Shown here: positions 44,301 to 53,300 of the stretch, one piece after another
Numbering within the stretch: position 1 is the first letter of the stretch
Layout of the letters: each line of letters begins with the position of its first letter
From: an uncultured Bacteroidota bacterium
Lineage (GTDB): Bacteria > Bacteroidota > Bacteroidia > Bacteroidales > 4484-276
Assembly: GCA_903944895.1 (NCBI GenBank)
Contig: CAJATL010000365.1
Span: 1-57,894 of the forward strand
Length of the DNA: 57,894 nucleotides
Direction: 5' to 3'
The notes under the pieces: generated by a model
What the model was told of the DNA's origin: nothing
Database searches by the model: none
The model's input: only the letters and a program-made list of their open reading frames with translations
Program-made: the position numbers and the translations under genes

Positions 44301-46827
44301 AGGTGGCAGCAAATCCATTCAATTGAATAAATGGACCGGAACATCCTGGCAATACAAATACTTTGGAAGTAACGGATGCAATTCGTACGAAGGCTGGTCG
44401 GAAAACGGCCTTACCGAAATCTCGATTCCATGGGATTCGATTGGAAATCCTGCCGGAATTGCCGTTTCGGCGCATGTTTCGGCGGAAGACACCCAGGTAG
44501 TTCCGGTTACTTTTCCAATCACGAATCCAACAGGCAATCATCCTACATTAACAAAAGTCTGGGCATTCTACACACCTTATGTTGGCTCAGCAATGCCGGC
44601 AAGTGGAGTTACTCCCAAAAATGCCATTGTTTTGCCAAATCTTGCTCCAACAATAAACAGCTATCTTCCAACACAATTAACCCAAAGTGTCGAGCTTGGC
44701 GGAACCATCAATTTTTCGGTTACTGCAACCGATCCTGAAAGCGGCCAGTTGTATTATGCCTGGTTATTGGATGGAGTGGCAGTTTCGCAAACATCGGTTT
44801 ACAATTTTGTTGCCGGTGCAGGGATGGCCGGAACACACCAGGTTTCGGTGACTGTAAACGATGGTGTGCCCGGAAATACCACAAATCCGGTAACCTGGCA
44901 GGTTACGGTTTTGCCCGGATCACAACTTATTGCAGGATTTTCGGGCAATATAACAACTGTCTGTCTGGGAAACAGCGTTCAGTTTAGCGATCAATCCAAC
45001 GGGCCGGTAACAGGCTGGCAATGGACTTTTGAAGGCGGGAATCCGGCAACCTCGACCGCACAGAATCCGCTGGTGGTTTATCCTGCCAAAGGCACTTTTG
45101 ATGTGACGCTTACCATTTCGGATGGAACAAATTCGCAATCTTTATCCAAAACAGATTACATTTTAGTAAACTCAGAAACCACCGTTTCGGCCGGAATTGA
45201 CTTTGAAAGCTGCGGAAATCAGGCTGCTCAGATTACGGGAACAGCATCCGATTATTCGCTGGTTCTCTGGACTACCGCCGGCGACGGGATGTTTTCGAAT
45301 ACCTCCTCCGTTTCGACTTTATATACCCCAGGCACTGGTGACAAAGCCGCAGGTTATGCCCAGTTGACACTTACCGCTTTCCCCTTATCTCCATGCCCGA
45401 ATTCGGCAACCGACATCATGCTGCTGGGACTTTTAGCTACGCCAGAAATTACTTTACAACCCATCAGCCAAACCGTTTATTCAGGTGATGATGTTGTTTT
45501 TGAAATAGCCGCCACTGGCTCCGGAACGATTACTTACCAATGGTTTGGCCCTGCCGGAATCATTGAAGATGAAAACGGAACACAGCTTTTATTATCGCAG
45601 GTTACCACCGCTGATGCAGGAAACTATTATTGCGTGGCTACAAATTCCTGCGGCAGCAAAACAAGCTTGCCGGCTTTGTTAACGGTGACGGATTTACCCG
45701 TTCAAAATATTCAGATTCCAAATGGCTGGAGCGGAATTTCATCTTATCTCGACATTCAAAACCCGATGGTTGCCAGCATGTTTAGCCCGATCACGGCAGA
45801 TAATTCACTCATTATTCTTCAGAATTACACGACAATGTACTGGCCAGCCGAACAAATAAACACGATTGATCAGAACGGGGGCTGGAATTCCGGAAGCGGC
45901 TATCAGATCAAGGTAAATGGTAATCAGGTTTTACCGGTTTCAGGAATACCTTTACAGGATAAAACACTGAATTATGCTGCCGGAGGCTGGTATTTGATGC
46001 CGGTTTTGAACGAATGTGGCGTGGCTCCTGCAGTATTATTTGCACCAATTCCTGGAAAAGTGGTCATTGTTAAAGAAATTGCCGGAATGAGGGTTTACTG
46101 GCCCGGAGTATTTCAAAACCTGATGGTGCTTGAACCCGGAAAAGCATATACAGCAAAATTTACGGAGGCGGTAACTTTTGCCTATCCTGATTGCGGTGGA
46201 ACGAAAAATTCTCCGGCCATCGAAGCAAATAATGATTTTACAGGCATCAACCCGGGGCCGGATTCGCATGTAATTGTACTCGAAGGGAAAGCTACTTCCG
46301 GGCTTCAGAAGGGCGATCAGATCGAAATTTCGACTGCCTGCGGGCTGTTAATTGGCAGAATTACGATGACGAATCCTGGAGAAACTGTGGGATTGCCGGT
46401 TTTTGAAGACGATCCTACAACAATTGTACACGATGGTTTTACAACTGATGATGAGATGATTTTCAGAATTCTGAGGAACGATCAGGTTTTTGATTTAAAA
46501 CCCGAGTTCGACGAAAAATGGGATCAGAACCTGCTTAAAAATAACGGGATGTCGCTGGTAAAATCGGCCACCATTTCTCCTTCAAATGCAAACCAGGCTG
46601 GAAACATCGAAATCAGTTTTTATCCAAACCCATCGATAAACCAGATCATTTTCGGCGGCATTGAAACACCTTTCCAGGTTTCGGTATTTAACTCAGTAGG
46701 ACAAAAAGTAGTTGATCTGTTGCTGGAAACCCCGCAGATGGATATTTCGAAACTGAAACCAGGCATGTATAATGTTCGGGTTTACAAGGGTGAATTGATG
46801 AATTCGAAGAAGTTTATAAAAGAATAA
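41320..46827 (+). CDS. Giant secreted GH57-like multidomain protein with T9SS sorting domain
   Basis: Start chosen at MKKLLSLPLIWALL (41320) before a signal peptide ending NNYSNAQ; the frame runs 24 codons further upstream. Of the 1835 residues, about 35-790 resemble a GH57 alpha-glucan hydrolase, with Glu305 in RTAWVPERVW matching the GH57 W-x-x-E nucleophile region. After this come an E-set domain (about 800-905), a DOMON/CBM9-like domain (about 907-1070), a cadherin/Ig-like domain, a PKD domain (about 1203-1287), an Ig-like domain (about 1373-1457, DAGNYYCVATNSCG) and the GW-type two-fold domain (about 1464-1625). A T9SS type A sorting domain ends it (ISFYPNPSINQ..., GMYNVRVYKG). It probably acts on an alpha-glucan at or outside the cell surface; substrate not proven. 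Confidence 0.8.
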   Translation: MKKLLSLPLIWALLMTILVNNYSNAQSVSGDLKFWQKSDFLGFDQVGDCEGKSGDISSVFARTTGESLFLRITFDDMIIRKENQLTEDLFINAGITLRLKLTDNKQKSTLKDFAFDLSALSSNSENAYQLRTPVFNLWEMETSLPEKMLRENIDFEITVFENGKMIDVFNSDGKNSDAEGNCAFVHHGNQGLTYTEVFYGSSGGQSGLAGSGFDEILQVHEATATPGNFHMSGTLMPAAAWHNPEFNTWLNSLVSQGKVEMMTSALGQHIMPFVTNNMNDWSVGVESDMVDYHYNYEPRTAWVPERVWLAPGSYPNSGVLDWAGDNWAQHGVWGVVLDDSPHLNGYDNGKIHWMNNGSGVSLRVIPINNSFVGNMMYNADGAKNQISGMGQYKICVYGTDWEVASEMNEHDGSSFLDNYENVLWWCHDNYPGVNVWKLTDAMQNSNFNGTGAEITPGTYGLLGGPDGYGGSNNSWYNQWAGTESHSDFHNPKWNYGYIWSDAHNNLMTAPNNDLAQLGWYTLMINLHETGWHEGGTVAGWEHRYSSHMKNANVYAEAARWAAGQYQSPLAAYFSDIDHDGVDEVVIHNQNIFAVFESIGGKVNWLFYKDGYGNAFSVVGSDMAYWSETDGDYNDASNNHVAALSDVDPNQQGSIYQIEILQSSGDMVVVELSQWGVKKRIELTAGVNFLDVIYNFYGTDGYIKSGWTPGLLDILWSGKSHLQRMWGDYGSYCGQRNSASGATVAMVFGNGGAQHNGEFEGTLVKGDEIKGNNQFKTRLFAGYTSPPTGTKVTELNTLSAQNLDVFPPTLNNLAYRIDENTLEIVFSEAVDLASSQNVSNYSLQNFAHSYTLVSAVRQGDWRKVQLNISGTWFSGDAGQIVVSNVKDVNGNAISGSNTANYTVPSGTTPHTIVIDGTNDFEANSELMAFKTYSLYLTWDNQNLYVGLYNLNLNIGGDFFVNIDTDHLTGSGATNDSWGRVSFANPYKPEYQVAIEGGSKSIQLNKWTGTSWQYKYFGSNGCNSYEGWSENGLTEISIPWDSIGNPAGIAVSAHVSAEDTQVVPVTFPITNPTGNHPTLTKVWAFYTPYVGSAMPASGVTPKNAIVLPNLAPTINSYLPTQLTQSVELGGTINFSVTATDPESGQLYYAWLLDGVAVSQTSVYNFVAGAGMAGTHQVSVTVNDGVPGNTTNPVTWQVTVLPGSQLIAGFSGNITTVCLGNSVQFSDQSNGPVTGWQWTFEGGNPATSTAQNPLVVYPAKGTFDVTLTISDGTNSQSLSKTDYILVNSETTVSAGIDFESCGNQAAQITGTASDYSLVLWTTAGDGMFSNTSSVSTLYTPGTGDKAAGYAQLTLTAFPLSPCPNSATDIMLLGLLATPEITLQPISQTVYSGDDVVFEIAATGSGTITYQWFGPAGIIEDENGTQLLLSQVTTADAGNYYCVATNSCGSKTSLPALLTVTDLPVQNIQIPNGWSGISSYLDIQNPMVASMFSPITADNSLIILQNYTTMYWPAEQINTIDQNGGWNSGSGYQIKVNGNQVLPVSGIPLQDKTLNYAAGGWYLMPVLNECGVAPAVLFAPIPGKVVIVKEIAGMRVYWPGVFQNLMVLEPGKAYTAKFTEAVTFAYPDCGGTKNSPAIEANNDFTGINPGPDSHVIVLEGKATSGLQKGDQIEISTACGLLIGRITMTNPGETVGLPVFEDDPTTIVHDGFTTDDEMIFRILRNDQVFDLKPEFDEKWDQNLLKNNGMSLVKSATISPSNANQAGNIEISFYPNPSINQIIFGGIETPFQVSVFNSVGQKVVDLLLETPQMDISKLKPGMYNVRVYKGELMNSKKFIKE

Positions 46828-46878
46828 TTACTTTTGAAAAAGCATTTTTAAGCTAAATAAATTTAATTCGATAAAAAT

Positions 46879-49800
46879 ATGAAACGTTTTTACAGATTAT
46901 TTCCTTTCGCAATTTTGCCAATGGTTGTTATTATGCTGGCATACAGCACCGGCTCTCCGGGAGGAAAAACCGGTTCGCCGGGCGATGCAGGTGCAAACTG
47001 CACACAGTGTCATACAGGCACCGCACAAACCGCTACAAACTGGATAACCACAAATATTCCGGCAAGCGGATATGTCCCGGGCCAATCGTATATTATTACA
47101 GCCACAGGATTTCACATGGGTGTTGTAAAAATCGGGTTTGAGCTTACCGCCGAGAATAGTGCAAACGCTAAAGTCGGCACTTTCTCCATCATCAATGCTA
47201 CCGAAACCCAGCTTGCCAACAACAACAAATCAGTCACACACAAATCGGGAGGTACCACGCCCATCGGGAACAGTAAAATCTGGACCATGAACTGGGTTGC
47301 TCCTGCTGCTACAACTGGTGCTGTAACTTTTTATGCAGCGTTTAATGCGGCCAATGGAAACGGTGGTACAAGCGGTGACGTTATTTATAAAACTTCGCAT
47401 ACCGTTCAGCCGGCAGCAACCGGCGTTGATGTAACCTTCAGGGTGGATATGTCGGAGGTAACGGTTTCGCCACTTGGTGTTCATGTTGCCGGAAGTTTCC
47501 AGGGATGGGCGCCGGGAGCCACCGAAATGTTACTTGTTTCGAATGGCATTTATGCGGTAACCGTAAATCTCAACCCCGGTGATGCGATAGAATATAAATT
47601 TGTGAATGGCAACGCCTGGGGGATGGACGAACAAGTTCCGGCAGGCTGTGCTCAAAACAATAACCGTTTTTTAACCGTCCCATCTGCCAACACCGTATTA
47701 CCGGCTGTTTGCTTCGGAAGCTGCATTATTTGTAATCCGCCGTTGGTAAATATTACGTTTCAGGTGGATATGTCCAACGAAACAGTTTCTCCAAACGGGG
47801 TGCATGTTGCAGGAAGTTTCCAGTCCTGGAATCCGGCAACTACCGAAATGCTGCCTGTAGGGAATAATGTGTACGCCGTGACGCTTGAAATAGAAGCCGG
47901 CAATTATTACGAATATAAATTCATCAACGGCAATGCCTGGGCTGGCGGAGAAACCGTTCCTGCCGCATGCGCCTTTGGCTGGAACCGTTTTATAACTGTT
48001 CCCTCAGTTCCCACTACACTTGATGCGGTTTGTTTTGGAAGTTGTTATCCATGCGGTCCACCGCCCATTGATATCGAAATTACCTTCCAGGTGGATATGT
48101 CGGAGCAGGTTATTTCACCCGACGGTGTGCACATCGGCGGTGGTTTCCAGGGCTGGGATCCCGGCAGCACGCTGATGAACGATGCTGGCAATAATATTTA
48201 TACTTTTACCACCATCCTGCCTTCAGGCACGTATCAGGAATACAAATTTGTAAACGGAATCGACTGGCTTTCTGCCGAAAACGTTCCCGCCGAATGCGGT
48301 TATAATAATAACAGATATCTCACAGTGCCAATGACCAATACGGTTTTACCATTGGTTTGTTACGGAGCCTGCGGCCCATGTGGCCCTCCGCCGGTTGAAA
48401 TTGACGTTACCTTTTTGGTTGATATGTCCAATGAGACTATTTCGGCAGATGGCGTTCATCTTGCAGGAACTTTCCAGGGATGGAATGCCTCTTCAACCCC
48501 GATGACGGATATGGGCGAAAATATTTACGCAGCAACGGTTACACTTTTATCTGGCGAAGACCACCAATACAAATTTATTAATGGCATTTCGTTCGATTTT
48601 ACCGAAATTGTTCCGCAGGAATGTGGCGTGGATGACGGACTGGGCGGGTATAACAGGTTTTTGACCGTGCCTTTGAACGACACTACTTTGATGCCGCTTT
48701 GTTTTGGAAGCTGCGAAATTTGCCTTCCGCCACAACCTTTCCATAATGTGGTTTTTCGGGTTGATATGACCAACGAAATCGTTTCGGCTGATGGAGTACA
48801 CCTTGCCGGATCATTTCAGGGCTGGAACCCTGCAACTTTTGCAATGAACCCAATTGGAAACAACATTTACGAATATGCCATCGAGCTTGAACAAGGAACT
48901 TCTCAGGAATTTAAATACATCAACGGGAATACTTTTGAAGCTGCCGAAACTGTGCCGGGTTCCTGTGCCCAAAACGGAAACCGGTTTTTTACAGTCCCAA
49001 CCTCCGATACTACAATGACAGCCGTATGTTTTGCAAGCTGCAATCCATGCGTTCCACCGCTTCCGGCTTCGGTAACTTTTATTGTTGATATGACCAATGA
49101 GATCGTTTCGGCCAATGGTGTGCATCTTGCCGGAAGCTTCCAGGGATGGGATCCGGCAGCAACACTGCTTAATGATTTAGGGAACAACATTTACAGCATC
49201 ACCCTCGATTTTACGGCAGGCGATTATCACGAATACAAATTTATCAACGGAAATACTTTTGATAATGCAGAAGCAGTTCCCGAGGCCTGCGGCGTTCCGG
49301 ATGGGTTCGGGGGTTTTAGCAGGTATTTTTCAGTACCTCAAAACGACACTGTATTTGCTGTTGTTTGTTTTGGGACTTGTGAAGAATGTATTCCCCCTTT
49401 GCCCGACCACCAGGTTACTTTCCGTGTTGATATGACGTACGAAACCGTTGCTGCCGAAGGTGTTCATCTGGCAGGAACCTTCCAGGGCTGGAATGCCACT
49501 TCAACACCAATGGTGAATGTTGGCAGCAATATTTACGAAGTCAGCATCATGCTTGAAGAAGCCTCTCAGCATGAATACAAGTTCATCAATGGAAATACCT
49601 TTTCAAATGCCGAAATAGTTCCACCAGGATGTTCACAGAATGGCAACCGTTTTCTTACCGTTCCGGCCAACAACATCATTTTACCCACGGTTTGTTTTGG
49701 CAGTTGTGAGCCTTGTGGCCCGCCACCTGTCGATGTCGAAGTAACTTTCAGGGTTGATATGGCCAATGTTGAAATTATTTCTCCTGATGGCGTTCATATT

Positions 49801-50310
49801 ACCGGCAGTTTTCAGGGCTGGGATCCCGGCGCTACTGCGATGATTCCCGGAATTGATGACGTGTTTTATTACACCGCAGTTTTGCAATCAGGCTCATATC
49901 ATGAATATAAGTTTGTAAATGGCAACGAATGGGGAGAAGATGAAACTGTACCTTCGGGTTGTTCCAACAATAACAACCGCTATATTACAGTGCCTGACGT
50001 AAATACTGTGTTAACCGATGTTTGTTTTTCGAGTTGTGATACTTGCATAATCATTGGCATTTCGGAGAATCATACAAGCCAAAAAGATCGGCTTTTTGAC
50101 TTTTATCCAAATCCTGCAAGCAAAAACCTTTATTTTATCGAAACCGGAGTTGAGCGGCAGATTACCATTTTGGCCATTGATGGAAAAGAGGTTCTGAATG
50201 TGGAAATCAAAAACTCCATACTTGATATTTCGACATTGAGGAAAGGAATGTACTTTATCCAAATCCTTTCGGGGAATAATTTTTTAGTTAATAAGCTGAT
50301 TGTAAATTAA
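46879..50310 (+). CDS. Surface protein: CxxCH N-domain, eight glycogen-binding-like E-set repeats, T9SS sorting domain
   Basis: The 1143 residues start with a signal peptide (about 1-22). A Reeler/choice-of-anchor-V-like domain (about 24-175) carries TGSPGDAGANCTQCH, a single CxxCH haem-c-type motif at 41-45. Eight tandem repeats of about 109 residues follow (about 183-1055), with the pattern VTFxVDMs...GVHxAGsFQGWdP...YEYKFvNG, resembling CBM48/CBM20-type or AMPK glycogen-binding E-set folds. Each repeat ends with Cys-rich VCFGSCxxC and has another Cys after VPxx. The C-terminus (YPNPASKNL..., KGMYFIQILSG) is a T9SS type A sorting domain. Haem binding is suggested only by the motif. It is the adjacent paralogue of the next gene. 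Confidence 0.82.
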   Translation: MKRFYRLFPFAILPMVVIMLAYSTGSPGGKTGSPGDAGANCTQCHTGTAQTATNWITTNIPASGYVPGQSYIITATGFHMGVVKIGFELTAENSANAKVGTFSIINATETQLANNNKSVTHKSGGTTPIGNSKIWTMNWVAPAATTGAVTFYAAFNAANGNGGTSGDVIYKTSHTVQPAATGVDVTFRVDMSEVTVSPLGVHVAGSFQGWAPGATEMLLVSNGIYAVTVNLNPGDAIEYKFVNGNAWGMDEQVPAGCAQNNNRFLTVPSANTVLPAVCFGSCIICNPPLVNITFQVDMSNETVSPNGVHVAGSFQSWNPATTEMLPVGNNVYAVTLEIEAGNYYEYKFINGNAWAGGETVPAACAFGWNRFITVPSVPTTLDAVCFGSCYPCGPPPIDIEITFQVDMSEQVISPDGVHIGGGFQGWDPGSTLMNDAGNNIYTFTTILPSGTYQEYKFVNGIDWLSAENVPAECGYNNNRYLTVPMTNTVLPLVCYGACGPCGPPPVEIDVTFLVDMSNETISADGVHLAGTFQGWNASSTPMTDMGENIYAATVTLLSGEDHQYKFINGISFDFTEIVPQECGVDDGLGGYNRFLTVPLNDTTLMPLCFGSCEICLPPQPFHNVVFRVDMTNEIVSADGVHLAGSFQGWNPATFAMNPIGNNIYEYAIELEQGTSQEFKYINGNTFEAAETVPGSCAQNGNRFFTVPTSDTTMTAVCFASCNPCVPPLPASVTFIVDMTNEIVSANGVHLAGSFQGWDPAATLLNDLGNNIYSITLDFTAGDYHEYKFINGNTFDNAEAVPEACGVPDGFGGFSRYFSVPQNDTVFAVVCFGTCEECIPPLPDHQVTFRVDMTYETVAAEGVHLAGTFQGWNATSTPMVNVGSNIYEVSIMLEEASQHEYKFINGNTFSNAEIVPPGCSQNGNRFLTVPANNIILPTVCFGSCEPCGPPPVDVEVTFRVDMANVEIISPDGVHITGSFQGWDPGATAMIPGIDDVFYYTAVLQSGSYHEYKFVNGNEWGEDETVPSGCSNNNNRYITVPDVNTVLTDVCFSSCDTCIIIGISENHTSQKDRLFDFYPNPASKNLYFIETGVERQITILAIDGKEVLNVEIKNSILDISTLRKGMYFIQILSGNNFLVNKLIVN

Positions 50311-50356
50311 TAACAAAATATTTTTAGAAATTATTATTCACCTAATTTTTATTACA

Positions 50357-53300
50357 ATGAAAAAAATCTACAAATTTTTACCATTAGTACTTTTGCCAAT
50401 AGCTATCATATTATTGGGAAACAGTACCGGATCTATCGGAGGGAAAACGGGTTCTGTTGGTGATAGTGGGATAAATTGTACCCAATGCCACACCGGCCAG
50501 CCCCAAAATGCCACCAGCTGGATTACAACAAATATTCCCCAGAGTGGTTATGTTCCCGGACAAACATACAGTATTACGGTATCCGGAACACACACCGGCG
50601 TAGTGAAGTTTGGCTTTGAGCTTACCGCTGAAAATGCTTCAGGCGCTAAAGTTGGCACATTTGCCATCACCAACGCAACTCAAACCAAGCTGACCAATGG
50701 TAATAAGGCAGTAACTCACACTTCTGCAGGAACCACCCCAACGGCAGGCAGCAAAACATGGAGCGCGAACTGGACAGCACCTAATCCGGCAGTAGGCCCC
50801 GTTGTTTTTAACGCAGCATTGAATGCAGCCAATGGAAATGGCAGCAACCAGGGGGATGTAATTTATATTACTTCAGCAACAGTACAACCCGTAGCTTCGG
50901 TAAGTGTTACCTTCCAGGTTGATATGTCGCTGCAAACGGTTTCACCAAACGGCGTTCATATTGCAGGAAATTTTCAGAACCCGCCATGGGTACCTTCTGC
51001 AACATTGATGACACATCAGGGCAACAATATTTATGCTGTCACCATAGATATTCCGGCAGGATTTGCAGCTCAGTTCAAGTATATTAATGGTAATGCATGG
51101 GGCCCCGGAATAGACGAAACTGTTCCTGCGGCTTGCGCCACAAGTGGCAACAGGTTTTTTACTGTACCAGCAGAACCAATTATGCTGCCTTTAGTTTGCT
51201 TTGGAAGTTGTAGTTCCTGTTCGGCAAATGTTAATGTTACCTTCCAGGTGGATATGTCGGAACAAACAGTTTCACCACTTGGCGTTCATGTTGCCGGAAA
51301 CTTCCAGGGATGGAATCCTGGCTCAACCCTGTTGACAGATCAGGGTGCCAATATTTATGCAGTTACGCTGTCGCTCCCAGAAGGTAACGATTATGAATAC
51401 AAATTTGTAAACGGAAATGACTGGCCTGGGGCAGAAAATGTACCTGCAGGTTGTGCCCAGAACAATAACCGCTATTTCACAGTACCTGATGCTGCCGTGA
51501 CTTTACCTTTGGTTTGTTTTGGCAGTTGCGTGGCCTGCGTTGTTCCAACCGTGGATATTATCTTCCAGGTTGATATGGCCTATCAAACCATTTCGCCGGA
51601 TGGAGTGCATATTGCAGGAAGTTTCCAGGGATGGGATCCTGCTGGTTCACCGATGACTTTGGTTAGCGGAAGTATTTATGCGGCAACCTTTAGTTTGGAG
51701 GTTGGCAATTCGTACGAATACAAATTTGTTAACGGAAATGACTGGGGCTTTGAAGAAATAGTCCCTGCTGAATGTTCGGTTGGCCTTAACCGTGTTTTGA
51801 TAGTCCCTGCTGTAAACACAACCCTCGACCCTATTTGCTACGAAATGTGTACAGTTTGCCCGGCACCCGCGGACGTGGATATTACTTTCCAGGTTGATAT
51901 GTCCAATGAAGTGGTTTCTCCTGATGGCGTGCATCTTGTCGGAAGCTTTCAGGGCTGGAATTACTCAGCAAATCCAATGACACTTATCAGCGACGGTATT
52001 TATCAGGCAACGGTAAATCTCACCGAGTTCGATCATCATACCTTTAAATTTGTAAACGGCAACGTTCGCACAAAAGCTGAAACCGTTCCTTTAACCTGTG
52101 CCGAAAGCACCTTGTTTAACGGAAATGCCAGGTTTTTTGATGTACCCGGCGTAAATACAACTTTGGATCTGGTATGCTTTGGAAAATGCGAAACGTGCAT
52201 ACCTCCACCAACAGCCGATGTTACTTTCCAGGTTGATATGACCGGTCAGGTAGTTTCTCCGAATGGCGTGCATTTAGTTGGTTCATTCCAGGAATGGAAT
52301 CCTGCAACAACATTAATGATTGGCCAGGGAAATGGCATTTATGCTGTTACACTCAACCTGCTTGTTGGCGAAACCCACGAATACAAATTTGTAAACGGCA
52401 ATACTTTTGCTGGTCTTGAAGCAGTTCCCGCCGAATGCGCCCAAAACCTAAACCGCTTTCTTACTGTACCTGCCGAAAACACTACACTCGATGTTGTATG
52501 TTTTGGGAGCTGTGGGACTTGTTCACCACCTGTACTGGTAACTTTTTCGGTTGACATGGCCGAACAAACTGTTTCACCAAACGGTGTTCATGTTGCAGGA
52601 AATTTCCAGGGATGGGATCCCGGCACTTGTCTGATGACTTTAGCCCACGATGCCGTCTATACTTTTACAACCCCGCTGATTTCGGGCTATACCTACGAAT
52701 ATAAATTTATTAACGGAACAATCTGGGACGAGGCGGAAACCGTTCCTGCAGGATGTGCATCAAATTCTAACAGGTTCTTCACTGCACCTGCCGATCCTTT
52801 GGTTCTTGACCCGGTTTGTTTTGGCAGTTGCACCATTTGTGTTCCGCCAACCACCGAAGTTACTTTCCAGGTTGATATGACCAACGAACCACCATCACCC
52901 GACGGGGTTTTCCTGGTGGGTACATTCCAGGGCTGGGCCATCGGCACCAATCCAATGACACTTTCCGAAAACAACATTTATTCCTGCACGGTTACGCTTC
53001 CGATAGGCTCTTATCAGGAATATAAATTTGTAAATGGCCTCGACTGGCCAGGTGCAGAGATTGTTCCTGCCGAGTGCAGCCTGAACGGAAACAGGTTTTT
53101 AACAATTCCTGAAACAGCTACAACATTGCCTTCCGTTTGTTATGGCGGATGTGGTAATTGTCCGCTGCTGGCCTGGGTTAAATTCAGTGTTGACATGACC
53201 AATGAAACCGTTTCACCTGATGGAGTTCATATTGTTGGTGATTTTGAAAGCTGGGATCCGGGGGCAATTGCTTTGCAAGACGATGGAACTGGAATTTATT

